Of a stretch of DNA of 64,000 nucleotides, positions 1-9,005 are shown in pieces. Position 1 is the stretch's first letter. Each line of letters begins with the position of its first letter. The DNA lies in contig NZ_CP118181.1 in NCBI RefSeq assembly GCF_028748145.1, positions 1,364,211 through 1,428,210 of the forward strand, written 5' to 3'. The DNA comes from Entomospira culicis (GTDB taxonomy: Bacteria > Spirochaetota > Spirochaetia > WRBN01). Below the pieces are notes generated by a model, which searched no databases, had not been told where the DNA came from, and saw nothing but the letters and a program-made list of their open reading frames with translations. The position numbers were made by a program, and so were the translations under genes.

Positions 1-161
1 ATACAGTATATCATGGTAAATTTAAGTTGTCAATAAAAAATAAATTATAATTTACAAAGTAATACAAAAAGAATAAATATACAAAATAACCACATGTAAA
101 TAAATTATAATTCTATTTTTACAACAAAAGAGCATCGTCATCCACAGTAGATCCACCCCTC

Positions 162-190
162 TTGACAAAAATGCCTTTACGTTTTAAAAT
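162..190 (+). promoter_or_regulatory. Promoter of tRNA-Thr
   Basis: A perfect -35 box TTGACA (162-167) and a TAAAAT -10 box (185-190) are 17 bp apart. The tRNA starts 17 bp after the -10 box. The 160 bp before it are very AT-rich and contain a 14-bp direct repeat (AATAAATTATAATT at 39-52 and 99-112). I see no gene there. Confidence 0.8.
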
Positions 191-206
191 AACCATGTTC
201 TTTCAC

Positions 207-278
207 GCCAAAATAGCTCAGGGGTAGAGCAACGCATTCGTAACGCGTAGGTCGTGGGTTCAATTCCCACTTTTGGCT
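207..278 (+). tRNA. tRNA-Thr (anticodon CGT)
   Basis: A 72-nt cloverleaf can be folded by eye. The acceptor stem is GCCAAAA/TTTTGGC, the D stem GCTC/GAGC, and the T arm GTGGG-TTCAATT-CCCAC. The anticodon loop TTCGTAA puts CGT at positions 34-36, so it reads the threonine codon ACG. The closing anticodon-stem pair is an A-C mismatch. The 3' CCA is not encoded. Confidence 0.93.
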
Positions 279-340
279 TGCTCTTTTTCTTGAATAATAT
301 CGCTTGTGATGAGTTGTTCAAATCACTTACTTTGGTTACA

Positions 341-1345
341 ATGATGCATATGAAGCTAATTCAATCCATTTTTCCAGGCGTTTTATTATCTATCGCTACG
401 GCGATGGTCTCCGTGCTTTTGAGCAAGTTGGTTCCCCACCTAGGCGCTACGACGATCGCAATATTACTAGGAATTTTGGCAGGAAATGTCCTCTTTTCTC
501 AAGCGATATGGAAGGCTGGCACGCGCATTGCCGAGAGCAAATTTTTAGAGCTTGCCGTACTCATGCTAGGCTTTATGATTACCCTGCAACACCTCCAGCA
601 GATAGGCTTGGGAGCTGTTGGTTACATCCTTCTCCTTGTTATTCTCACCATTACGCTCAATCTCTTGATGGGGAAACTTTTTGGCTTTACTCCCACATTT
701 TCGTTATTGATGGGCGCGGGGAATGCCGTCTGTGGATCTTCTGCCATTGCCTCGGTGTCGCCGGTGGTACGTGCAAGCGAGGAAGAGAAGGGGCAGAGCA
801 TCACGATGATTAACCTGATGGGCACGATTTTTATGCTCACGCTCCCGATTGTTGCTATGCTCCTCTACCCGCAAGATGCTCTACGGATGGGGGCGCTCCT
901 TGGGGGAACATTGCCGTCGGTGGGACAGGTGGCTGGGGCTTCGCACTTAGTAGGCGAGCAGGTCGCCTCTCATGCGATGCTCTTTAAAGTGATGCGCGTC
1001 TCTCTCCTAGGATTCGTGGTGATCCTCATGCAACGGCTAGCCTCTGATAAAAGCCAAAAGCAACAAACATCGCATGCTACGCGCATAGCAACATTCTTAC
1101 CATGGTATATCTTGGGATTCTTTCTAACGCTCCTGATAAATACGCTTTTACCCATCTCTCCCGCCGTACATAAATATACAGCATCGGCGAGTTTCTGGTT
1201 AGAAATCACTGCCTTATCGGCCATCGGGCTCCGCCTAAACCTAGCGTCTCTCATAAAAAAAGGCGGCAAGCTCTTACTCTTTTCGCTTCTTGTAGCGTGC
1301 CTCCAAGTTGGGGTAGCTCTGCTATTGCTGGCTTGGATCTTATAA
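341..1345 (+). CDS. YeiH-family (UPF0324) putative sulfate exporter
   Basis: This is an integral membrane protein of about 334 residues with roughly ten hydrophobic segments. The motif GNAVCGSSAIASVSPVV is the hallmark of the YeiH/UPF0324 family, whose members are called putative sulfate exporters; the substrate is not well proven in the family. The open frame reaches back to 254, but that start lies inside tRNA-Thr, so I chose the ATG cluster at 341/344/350; MKLIQSIFPG at 350 is also possible. No strong ribosome-binding site is visible before any of them. The gene stands alone, convergent with the acyltransferase 24 bp downstream. Confidence 0.85.
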   Translation: MMHMKLIQSIFPGVLLSIATAMVSVLLSKLVPHLGATTIAILLGILAGNVLFSQAIWKAGTRIAESKFLELAVLMLGFMITLQHLQQIGLGAVGYILLLVILTITLNLLMGKLFGFTPTFSLLMGAGNAVCGSSAIASVSPVVRASEEEKGQSITMINLMGTIFMLTLPIVAMLLYPQDALRMGALLGGTLPSVGQVAGASHLVGEQVASHAMLFKVMRVSLLGFVVILMQRLASDKSQKQQTSHATRIATFLPWYILGFFLTLLINTLLPISPAVHKYTASASFWLEITALSAIGLRLNLASLIKKGGKLLLFSLLVACLQVGVALLLLAWIL

Positions 1346-1369
1346 TTTTATAAATGACATTTTTTTGTT

Positions 1370-2491
1370 TTATGCTCCTAAAACGCGAGCAATGCGCTTG
1401 GGTAACAAACTGATTAGATAGGCAATGAGATAACTAATCATAATCGTGCTGAATAACTCTATTATAAGTTGTGCATGTATTTGTACCCCCCGTGGTGGAA
1501 AATACTTAAACAATGCATGACGCATAACCGCTAAAACCATAGCATGGACAAGGTAAGCCGAAAAAGATAAAGAAGACAATTTTTTAATTATTTTCTGAAA
1601 AGTACGCATTTGAAACAAAGGAAAAGATTTGTAGCTATATTTTATCACATAAAATATAGAAATAGATTGAATCAAAACGTAAATGGCTAAATTATCAAAC
1701 GTAGGAATAATCAATTCAGAGAAATTCTCTGTTTGTAATCTGATTAACATAATAAAACTAATCAAAATATACATAAGGAGCCAAGCAGACATTCGCCATG
1801 CAGAATTCTGGGTACTCGTATTTCGCCCATGTAAATAATGCAGATAATAGCCTAAAAAAAGATAGCCTATATAATCACTAAAGATAGGCAAAGAAATAGA
1901 GAGGTAAGGAAATTCCTGCGGAAAAAATTCTTGAAATGTCACAACAGTATTCCAACCAATAGTGAAAGCTAACCAAAGTAATAGCCCATAGCGTAACTCA
2001 TTTTTAGCACTATTTTGCGCTATTTTTTGTAAAAAAGGCATTGCTAGATAAATTCCAACTATCATATATAAATACCATAAATGATATACAATTCCTTGAT
2101 TATGAAAGAACATAAACACTAAAGAACGTTTAAGACCTAAAGTAGAAAGATAATCGCCATAAGAAATCAGATCAACTGGATACAAAATATACCTATATAA
2201 AAATAAGTATATCACTGTCCAAATAATCATAGGTACGATAATATCCCTTAATCGTTGCCTAAGATTGAACGTAGATTTAGAGAGAAATAATACACCGGTG
2301 ATCATCACAAAAATGGGTACTGCTCCACGAGAAAAAGCATTCATTAATAACAAGAATGCCGGAAAATTGTCTTCTTTATATTGAAATAGAATTAGCCCAC
2401 TCACCACATGAGTGAGTACCACTAGCACGCTCGCTACAACACGTAATAAGTAAAGATATTGCATGTCTTGAGTATCTTTTATTGGTTGCAC
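1370..2491 (-). CDS. Acyltransferase 3 family membrane protein
   Basis: This 373-residue protein has about ten membrane segments. It fits the acyltransferase-3 (OafA/WecH-like) family, whose members O-acetylate or acylate surface sugars: the N-terminal segment runs into LTHVV, with the family histidine, and is followed by FSRGAVPIFVMITGVLFL. The longest start is a GTG at 2491; an ATG at 2464 (MQYLYLLRVV) begins just before the first membrane helix and is equally plausible. The gene is clearly more AT-rich than the protease gene next to it, which may point to separate acquisition. Its target sugar cannot be told from sequence. No glycan cluster lies beside it; the nearest glycosyltransferases are over 33 kb away. 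Confidence 0.85.
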   Translation of the reverse strand: MQPIKDTQDMQYLYLLRVVASVLVVLTHVVSGLILFQYKEDNFPAFLLLMNAFSRGAVPIFVMITGVLFLSKSTFNLRQRLRDIIVPMIIWTVIYLFLYRYILYPVDLISYGDYLSTLGLKRSLVFMFFHNQGIVYHLWYLYMIVGIYLAMPFLQKIAQNSAKNELRYGLLLWLAFTIGWNTVVTFQEFFPQEFPYLSISLPIFSDYIGYLFLGYYLHYLHGRNTSTQNSAWRMSAWLLMYILISFIMLIRLQTENFSELIIPTFDNLAIYVLIQSISIFYVIKYSYKSFPLFQMRTFQKIIKKLSSLSFSAYLVHAMVLAVMRHALFKYFPPRGVQIHAQLIIELFSTIMISYLIAYLISLLPKRIARVLGA

Positions 2492-2626
2492 AAACCCAAT
2501 CCCCCACTATTAAATAGTTTGTACTCATAATTAAGTATTACTTTATCATAGAGAAAATGAATATTTATGTCAAGAGAAAATCGCCATTACTTGATCTTTC
2601 TTGATATGCGCATTATTATAGATCAT

Positions 2627-5545
2627 ATGAAAGAGTTTACACATTATACCTTACTGTCTGAAAAACCCGTGCCTGAGTATCGATCGCATGGCTATCACCT
2701 GCGCCATAATCAATCGGGGGCGGAGATTTTTTTACTCCAGAACGACGATGAGGAGAATTTCTTCTCGTTTGGCTTTAGAACGCCCTCGGAGAATGATTAT
2801 GGGCTGGCGCATATTTTGGAACACTGTGTCTTGGCTGGGAGCAAGCATTACCCGATCAAAGATCCCTTCTTGACGCTTCTACGCAGTAGCATGCAGACCT
2901 TCCTCAATGCAATGACCTATCCTGACAAGACCTTATATCCGGCAGCCAGTCCGGTGAAGCAAGATTTTTTTAATCTTTTCGATGTGTATGGCGACGCTGT
3001 CTTCTTCCCGTTGATCAACGAGGAGACCTTTTGGCAGGAGGGCTATCGGCTGGTTTACGATCCCAATCAAGATGCTTTGAGCCATGGGGGCGTTGTTTAC
3101 AACGAGATGAAGGGTGCGTATAGTAGCATCGAGAGCTATGCCTTTGATGCGGTGGTGCAGTCGTTGCATCCTAGTAACAGCTATCAGTATGATTCGGGTG
3201 GCAATCCCGACGCGATTCCTGGCATCACGCACCAGATGATGGTGGATTTTCACCAGAAGTATTACCATCCTAATAACGCAAAGATATTTCTTTATGGCAA
3301 TGTCGATATCGAAGAGAAGCTCGCGCGGTTGCACGATAAATTTTTGCAACACTTCACGGATAGCACGCCCAGTCAGAGCCAAGTCGCCGAAGAACCCGCC
3401 TTTAGCGCGCGCCGTTATGAGCATCGTGAATTCCCCAGCCGTGGCGAAGACGACACCAGTTACATCTCGCTCAACTGGCTTACCGCGCCCCTCACCGAGA
3501 CCAAAACCACCCTCGCGCTGGAGGTGCTTAACCATATTCTCTTTGGATCTAGCGGAGCCCCGCTCTATCTAGCCTTACAGAGCTCGGGATTGGGGCAAGA
3601 TCTCTCACCAGTCTGTGGCTTTAGCTTCGACTTCAATCGCGCCATCTTTAGCGCCGGCTTACGTGGCATCAAGCCCGAGGATCAAGGGAAATTTGAGAAG
3701 CTTGTGGATGAGACGCTACAGAATATCGTAAAAACCGGCATTAGCCACGAGATGATCGAATCGGCACTACGCGCTATCGAGATGCAACGCCGAGAATTAC
3801 GCAGTGGATCGTTTGGCTTGCGCCTGATGAGTCGCCTGTACAAGGGCTGGAATTATGATCTTAATCCCTTTGATGCGATTCTTTTTGCCGAACCCATGGC
3901 GGCCTTGCGTCAAGAGGCATTCACCGTCGGCTACTTTGAACAACTCATCCAATACTACCTCATCGATAATACCCACGCCTCGCTCACACTCATCACACCC
4001 AATGCCGAGCTTGCCAAGCAAAAAGATCGCAACATAGAGGAAGATCTCAAGCAAAAGCTCCTCTCGATGAGACAAGCCGATAAAGATGCCCTCCAAGTGC
4101 AGAGCGCCCAGCTCGAAGCGCACCAAAATCAAACCGACGATCCCACCGTGATGCCCCGCTTGAGCCGTAGCGATATCCCCGAGAAGATCAAAGAGATCGC
4201 TAGCCGACAAGAGAGCATCTTTGCCCAACGTCCCTTGTATGTTGTTGACCAATTTAGCAACGGACTCTACTATTGGAACACCACCTTTAATCTCAATGAC
4301 TTTGATCAAGAGGCGCTCCTATGGCTTCCGCTCTTCTGCCGTGCCATGAGTGGCATGGGTAGCGATAAGAAGAGTTACATCGAGATGGCGCAAGCCATTG
4401 CCCGCGACAGTGGCGGTTTTAACTTTATTTTAGATACGGGGGAGTATCTCGACGAACAAGGGCAAGCCAGCGAACGCAGTGCAGTGTTGCATATCAACTT
4501 TAAAGCGCTGGAGAGTCAACTCCAAGAGCTACCCGCCACCCTGCAAGAGGCAATCTTCTCTATCGACTTTACCGACATTCAGCGCCTCCAAGAGCTCTAC
4601 TGGGAGCTTTACAATGAGATGGCGGCTGCCGTTGTGCCTTCGGGTTCAGGGGTGGTGGGCTTGCGTCTTAGCGCGCTCTTTAGTCAGAGTGCCTACACCG
4701 AGGAACTTTGGCACGGGGTAACGCAACTACAATTTCTCGAGCAGATGCAGAGTCGCTGGCAAGAGGATAGCTTTAAAGCCGAAGTGGTTAGCCGACTCCA
4801 AGCGATTGCCGATCGTATTTTGGTGCAAGAGCGCGCCACCTTTGGTCTCCTCGCACCCAATGTAGCGCAGGCCAAAGAGATGATCACCAAGCTCTTTGCT
4901 CCGCTAGCCAGCCGAAAAGATCTCACGCTCATCACCGCACCCCTCACCCTGCCTAGCATCAAGAGCCAGATGATTACAACCAACACCGAGGTCAACTTTG
5001 TTGGTCTCGCTCTCAAGGCACATAGTTTTCATCAGCCACAGCGTGCTTCAGAAATTCTCCTTGGACAGTATCTCACCGTTGGCGAACTTTGGCATGCCAT
5101 CCGTATGCAAGGCGGAGCTTATGGCGTATCAGCAAGTGCTACGGGCAATGCACAAGGTATTTTTACCATGACCAGCTATCGCGATCCGCACATGGAGCGC
5201 ACGCTAAATGCCTTTAAAGCGATTCTTCGTACATTTGAGACTATCTCACAAGACGATCTTGACGATACCCTCATCGCACGCATTGGCAAAGAGAATCGCC
5301 CGCAAGGCCCACAAGAGGCATTAAGCCTCGCCATGAAGCGCGCCATCTACAACATCACACCAGCTACACGACAACGCATCCGCAACCATCTCTTAGCCGT
5401 AACCCCGCAATCGATGATCGAGAGTGCACGTTATCTCGCGCACCAATTAGAGGAAGTTAAGGTTGCCATCATCACCAACACCGAGCAGGCAACCAAAGAG
5501 CAAAAACCACTAGGTATCGATCAAGTGATTACACTCGCGAAATAG
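2627..5545 (+). CDS. M16C-family metalloprotease (PreP/Cym1-like insulinase)
   Basis: A zinc peptidase of about 972 residues, the normal size for the presequence-protease (M16C) group. These enzymes form a closed chamber that degrades peptides. The inverted zinc motif HxxEH is seen as HILEH in LAHILEHCVLAGS, with the third ligand region in NEMKGAYSS. Four domains of about 230 residues are expected; the C-terminal part (MQGGAYGVSASATGNAQGIFTMTSYRDPH) matches the family's R/Y-containing substrate site. Frame and homology-like sequence start at MKEFTHYTLL (2627). The frame stays open to an ATG at 2567, adding 20 residues that look non-conserved. Neither start has a good ribosome-binding site. 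No signal peptide is seen, so a cytoplasmic role in peptide turnover is likely. Confidence 0.92.
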   Translation: MKEFTHYTLLSEKPVPEYRSHGYHLRHNQSGAEIFLLQNDDEENFFSFGFRTPSENDYGLAHILEHCVLAGSKHYPIKDPFLTLLRSSMQTFLNAMTYPDKTLYPAASPVKQDFFNLFDVYGDAVFFPLINEETFWQEGYRLVYDPNQDALSHGGVVYNEMKGAYSSIESYAFDAVVQSLHPSNSYQYDSGGNPDAIPGITHQMMVDFHQKYYHPNNAKIFLYGNVDIEEKLARLHDKFLQHFTDSTPSQSQVAEEPAFSARRYEHREFPSRGEDDTSYISLNWLTAPLTETKTTLALEVLNHILFGSSGAPLYLALQSSGLGQDLSPVCGFSFDFNRAIFSAGLRGIKPEDQGKFEKLVDETLQNIVKTGISHEMIESALRAIEMQRRELRSGSFGLRLMSRLYKGWNYDLNPFDAILFAEPMAALRQEAFTVGYFEQLIQYYLIDNTHASLTLITPNAELAKQKDRNIEEDLKQKLLSMRQADKDALQVQSAQLEAHQNQTDDPTVMPRLSRSDIPEKIKEIASRQESIFAQRPLYVVDQFSNGLYYWNTTFNLNDFDQEALLWLPLFCRAMSGMGSDKKSYIEMAQAIARDSGGFNFILDTGEYLDEQGQASERSAVLHINFKALESQLQELPATLQEAIFSIDFTDIQRLQELYWELYNEMAAAVVPSGSGVVGLRLSALFSQSAYTEELWHGVTQLQFLEQMQSRWQEDSFKAEVVSRLQAIADRILVQERATFGLLAPNVAQAKEMITKLFAPLASRKDLTLITAPLTLPSIKSQMITTNTEVNFVGLALKAHSFHQPQRASEILLGQYLTVGELWHAIRMQGGAYGVSASATGNAQGIFTMTSYRDPHMERTLNAFKAILRTFETISQDDLDDTLIARIGKENRPQGPQEALSLAMKRAIYNITPATRQRIRNHLLAVTPQSMIESARYLAHQLEEVKVAIITNTEQATKEQKPLGIDQVITLAK

Positions 5546-5575
5546 CATTATTTTGACATTTTTTATGACTTATAC

Positions 5576-5613
5576 AAAAAAAGAGAGGAAGTGGCTACTC
5601 CTCCTCTCTTTTT
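5576..5613. terminator. Bidirectional terminator between M16 protease and lacI-type gene
   Basis: A 12-bp stem AAAAAGAGAGGA / TCCTCTCTTTTT (5578-5589 and 5602-5613) has A and T runs on both sides, so it can end transcription from both converging genes. Its right arm overlaps the last codons of the repressor gene. Confidence 0.85.
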
Positions 5614-6587
5614 GCGTAAAGACTCTTACGAGATATCAAGGTTACGGGCAATTTTTCGTGCATTTCCCCTTCATCTAAAATTAAGTGCATCACACGCCTT
5701 GCCATCGCGTCGATAGGTTGACGAACAGTAGTCAAGGGTGGAGATAAATAGCGAACAAACTCAATATCATCATAACCAATAATGGCATACTGCTCCTGAA
5801 TGGAAATCGCGGCCTCCATGCAGGCGTGATAAAATCCAATTGCCATCAGGTCATTCATAAAAAAGATCGCTTTATAGGGATGCTTAAAAATCGTCTTAGC
5901 TAAACGATCTCCGGCATCAACGGTGAAATCGCCCTCTAAACAGACCACATCATAAGGATGGTTATTCTGCTGATAGACCTCTCTAAAACCGGCCAATCGC
6001 TCTTGCACATTGGTAAAATGGGAAGGACCAGTCACACATAACACGTGATAATGATGATGCGCTATCAACGCTCTTGCCACAAGTGCCCCACCTTGATAAT
6101 CATCGCTACCCACCCAGCAAAACGCAGGTTTCGTAATAATACGATCAAGAAAGATAACGAAATGATTGAGCCGATGCTCTTCCACAAAGTGATACGTGCT
6201 CACATGGGAGGCCACCAGAACAATTTTTTCCACATGGAGTTGTTTAAATCGTTTAATCGCCATAATCTCTTGTATCGCCACGCCGTCGGTGTGATTGAGA
6301 AGTAGGAGGTATCCTGCCTGCGTTAAGTGATACTCAATACGTTTTGCCATCTGCGTAAAAAAGGCATTCGTGATATCAGGCAAGATTAACCCAATTGTCT
6401 GGGATTGTTTGGTCTTTAAACTCTTGGCATGTAAATTGGAAACAAACCCTAACTCCTTTGCCAGGCGCTCCACCCGATCGATCGTCGCTTGGCTAAGATG
6501 CGACGCTTTCTTATTCAACACCAAAGAGACTGTAGCAACCGATACTCCAGCCTCTTTAGCTAAATCTTTCATTGTAATACGTTTCAA
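5595..6587 (-). CDS. LacI/GalR-family repressor, probable ribose operon regulator
   Basis: A 330-residue DNA-binding regulator. The N-terminal helix-turn-helix is clear (MKDLAKEAGVSVATVSLVLNKK), followed by the hinge and a periplasmic-binding-protein-like sensor domain (TIGLILPDITNAFF...). The start is a TTG at 6587 preceded by AGAAGAGA; an ATG at 6572 (MKDLAK) is the alternative. It is the last gene of the leftward rbs operon, 87 bp after the DcuC-type gene; a TATAAT-like box in that gap may add a weak promoter of its own. The 20-bp palindrome in front of rbsD has the central CG typical of LacI-family operators, so this protein most likely represses its own operon in response to ribose or a nucleoside. 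The effector is inferred. Confidence 0.88.
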   Translation of the reverse strand: MKRITMKDLAKEAGVSVATVSLVLNKKASHLSQATIDRVERLAKELGFVSNLHAKSLKTKQSQTIGLILPDITNAFFTQMAKRIEYHLTQAGYLLLLNHTDGVAIQEIMAIKRFKQLHVEKIVLVASHVSTYHFVEEHRLNHFVIFLDRIITKPAFCWVGSDDYQGGALVARALIAHHHYHVLCVTGPSHFTNVQERLAGFREVYQQNNHPYDVVCLEGDFTVDAGDRLAKTIFKHPYKAIFFMNDLMAIGFYHACMEAAISIQEQYAIIGYDDIEFVRYLSPPLTTVRQPIDAMARRVMHLILDEGEMHEKLPVTLISRKSLYAKREEE

Positions 6588-6674
6588 TCTCTTCTACTTG
6601 TCCTTAGCACAGATCATTCCCTTTATTATAGTACGGCATAATGCCCTAGATAAATGAAGCAATTTAAGCTAAAG

Positions 6675-8063
6675 TTACACAGTAAAACGCATCATCGAGA
6701 GGATAAACATAAAAACGACGCCTACCACCATGGGCACAGCAGTTCGCCTAACAATCTTAAGCGGATCTTGTTGTGTCGTACCCGCCACAATAACCACGAC
6801 CGCAGCCACAGGGGATACAGCGCGCAATAAATTCCCCGTAAATCCAACAGGAATACTTATCGCTAAAGGATTAATTCCTGCAGCCAGCGACAACGGAATT
6901 ACCAGAGGAACCATCGCATAAAAGAGCGCCAACCCACTACCAGATAACAAGACAATCAATGCGCTAAATAGCACCAAAATCAATGGTAACGTGAATCCTG
7001 GCACGGCGGTGCTACGCATCACCTGTTCTAAATGTTGCATCAATCCTATCGATTTTAATCCTTCCACAAAGACGCCGGCAGCCACCAACAGCGCAACAAT
7101 CCCCATCGCGTTACCCATTCCCTTAAAAAATGCCTCACTCTCCTCTAGCACCATCGCTAAATTACGATAACGAACCGCTTGTATCAAAAGAGCAAGAAAA
7201 AAGGAGAGTATCGAGACCACCTCTACCGAAGGCATAACTTGTTGCTCTTGAGGTAACCTTAAATTCATTGCATAGAACAACAACAGAAGCAGAATGGGCA
7301 ACATCGGTAAGACTGAATATACAATCCTAAAGAGTCGCCCATAGCTCAATTCCTCGGAGACATCTACCACCTCTTGCGCCAGATTGGCTTGACTTATACC
7401 CTCTTTTTTATCCATGTAGCGTTGCCAAACATAGTGCGCCACTGCTACTACAAGCAAAGTGGGGATAGATATCATCGCATGGTGATGAAACACATACTCC
7501 GTTACTGGCATCCCCAACTCCATTGCCATAGCCACATTATCCCCCCCTAGCGGTGTGGGCATTATGGTTGCCGTAGTAGCAATCACCCCAGCAGCCGTTA
7601 AAGAGGACATACCCACGCGTCTTAATACCGGATAGAGTGTCGCTAAGAGGATAACCGCAAGATTAGCTGCACTGGGAATTACTAAGGAGAGAAAATTCCC
7701 TAACAAAAAAACAATCGGAACCAACATATACACCGACTTAATGCGTAACAGGGGCTTCGTAAGCATATGGACACTCACCTCATTGGCACCAATTTTACTC
7801 ATATATGTCGTATATCCACCCAAAATCAAGATAATCAACCCCGCACGCGGTAAAACACTCTTAAACTGATCGACAATCAACGTAAAGGGGGCAAACCAAT
7901 CCAGCATCGCGTTGGGCGCACCATCTAGCAACAGACTAAAAAAGACCAAAACCATACCCACCGATAAAAGAGTCATTTTGATGTCCATCTTCTTCAACAG
8001 CATCCACACCACGATAACGACACTAATGAAGGCCAATCCATACATTATCCAAATATGCATCAT
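6675..8063 (-). CDS. dcuC: DcuC-family anaerobic C4-dicarboxylate-type carrier
   Basis: A 462-residue membrane protein with about 12 hydrophobic segments. Several stretches resemble E. coli DcuC as I remember it: GGYTTYMSKIGANE, WQRYMDKKE, LLVAAGVFVEGL and RAVSPVAAVVVIVAG. DcuC exports succinate or exchanges it for fumarate during fermentation. Its place inside a ribose/nucleoside operon, directly after nucleoside hydrolase, is unexpected: either it exports a fermentation end product made from ribose, or this subfamily carries something else, such as a nucleobase. The ATG pair at 8063/8060 follows a GGGGATAAG stretch. Family assignment is firm; substrate is not. Confidence 0.8.
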   Translation of the reverse strand: MMHIWIMYGLAFISVVIVVWMLLKKMDIKMTLLSVGMVLVFFSLLLDGAPNAMLDWFAPFTLIVDQFKSVLPRAGLIILILGGYTTYMSKIGANEVSVHMLTKPLLRIKSVYMLVPIVFLLGNFLSLVIPSAANLAVILLATLYPVLRRVGMSSLTAAGVIATTATIMPTPLGGDNVAMAMELGMPVTEYVFHHHAMISIPTLLVVAVAHYVWQRYMDKKEGISQANLAQEVVDVSEELSYGRLFRIVYSVLPMLPILLLLLFYAMNLRLPQEQQVMPSVEVVSILSFFLALLIQAVRYRNLAMVLEESEAFFKGMGNAMGIVALLVAAGVFVEGLKSIGLMQHLEQVMRSTAVPGFTLPLILVLFSALIVLLSGSGLALFYAMVPLVIPLSLAAGINPLAISIPVGFTGNLLRAVSPVAAVVVIVAGTTQQDPLKIVRRTAVPMVVGVVFMFILSMMRFTV

Positions 8064-8081
8064 CTTACTTATCCCCTTTTA

Positions 8082-9005
8082 TCACAAGCACGCAGCGATA
8101 GAAGCTAATAGCCACTGGCGAAACATCTGCCCATCAATATCCACACACACACGCGCATTCTTAGGACGATCGCCTAAATAACCTCGAAAATCAACAATCG
8201 TCATCCCCTTGGTCATCTTCCCATCCAACTCAATATCTACCACCCCTGGTATCACCTCAAACATTTCTGGTTGCAGTAAATAAGCCATCACGCATGGATC
8301 GTACATCTTTAAACCTGTATTAAACGTTCCACTACGGTACTTCTGAAATAAGGAAACCATCATTTCTCCCGTAGCACCCATCTGCATAATCTTATCACTA
8401 TCCTCTCGGTAAACCAGCGCCTTCCAACCTACATCTAATCCCACCATCACAATCGGTAATCCACAGTCAAAAACAATTTTAGCCGCCTCTGGATCCGTAG
8501 CGATATTAAATTCCGACATCACCCCCTTATTTCCACGAGTGGTAGATCCCCCCATCAGTACAATCTCCTCGATATACTCTACAGCATCAGGATGCATCCG
8601 TAATAGTAAAGCGATATTCGTTAAAGGCGCAATCGGTACCAATGTAATCTTCTCCTTACTGCTCACCAACTCTTGATAGATAGCCTCTACGGCATGAATC
8701 GATAATAAATTATGCTTCGCTGGTGAGGGAAAGTCATATCCATCCATGCCCGAGAGCCCATGCACATTCGCAGCATCTATCAAGGGCAAAACCAGCGGAC
8801 GCGCAGCTCCCTTAGCTACGGGCACATCTTTTTGCCAAAATGCCAATAACTTTAACGTATTATTGGTGACATTCTCCAAACCCACATTTCCAGCTACCGT
8901 GGTAATTAAACGAACATCTAACTCCTCACTAAATAATGCAATGGCTATTGCAATTGCATCATCAATTCCAGGATCAGTGTCTATAATAATTGGTCTTTTA
9001 CTCAT
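8082..9005 (-). CDS. Nucleoside hydrolase (IunH/RihA-C family)
   Basis: A 307-residue enzyme that splits ribonucleosides into base and ribose. The calcium- and ribose-binding motif DTDPGIDDAIAIAIAL lies at the N-terminus; the family also shows as EIVLMGGSTTRGN and the EFNIATDPEAAKIVF segment that helps hold the ribose. It starts with an ATG after GGAGAGAAG and overlaps the end of the ribokinase gene by 8 bp, which suggests translational coupling. The coupling fits a pathway in which the released ribose is immediately phosphorylated by RbsK. Whether purine or pyrimidine nucleosides are preferred cannot be read from the sequence. Confidence 0.93.
   Translation of the reverse strand: MSKRPIIIDTDPGIDDAIAIAIALFSEELDVRLITTVAGNVGLENVTNNTLKLLAFWQKDVPVAKGAARPLVLPLIDAANVHGLSGMDGYDFPSPAKHNLLSIHAVEAIYQELVSSKEKITLVPIAPLTNIALLLRMHPDAVEYIEEIVLMGGSTTRGNKGVMSEFNIATDPEAAKIVFDCGLPIVMVGLDVGWKALVYREDSDKIMQMGATGEMMVSLFQKYRSGTFNTGLKMYDPCVMAYLLQPEMFEVIPGVVDIELDGKMTKGMTIVDFRGYLGDRPKNARVCVDIDGQMFRQWLLASIAACL

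Noticed and set aside
1-206. Replication origin or mobile-element end in the AT-rich left edge
   Set aside because: No DnaA-box cluster, inverted ends or transposase was seen; there is only a 14-bp direct repeat and a tRNA promoter.
254-340. Upstream extension of the YeiH-type gene
   Set aside because: It begins inside tRNA-Thr, and the added residues do not look like the family N-terminus.
2933-5016. Long antisense frames in the M16 protease gene
   Set aside because: They mirror a GC-richer coding strand and lack ribosome-binding sites and homology-like motifs.
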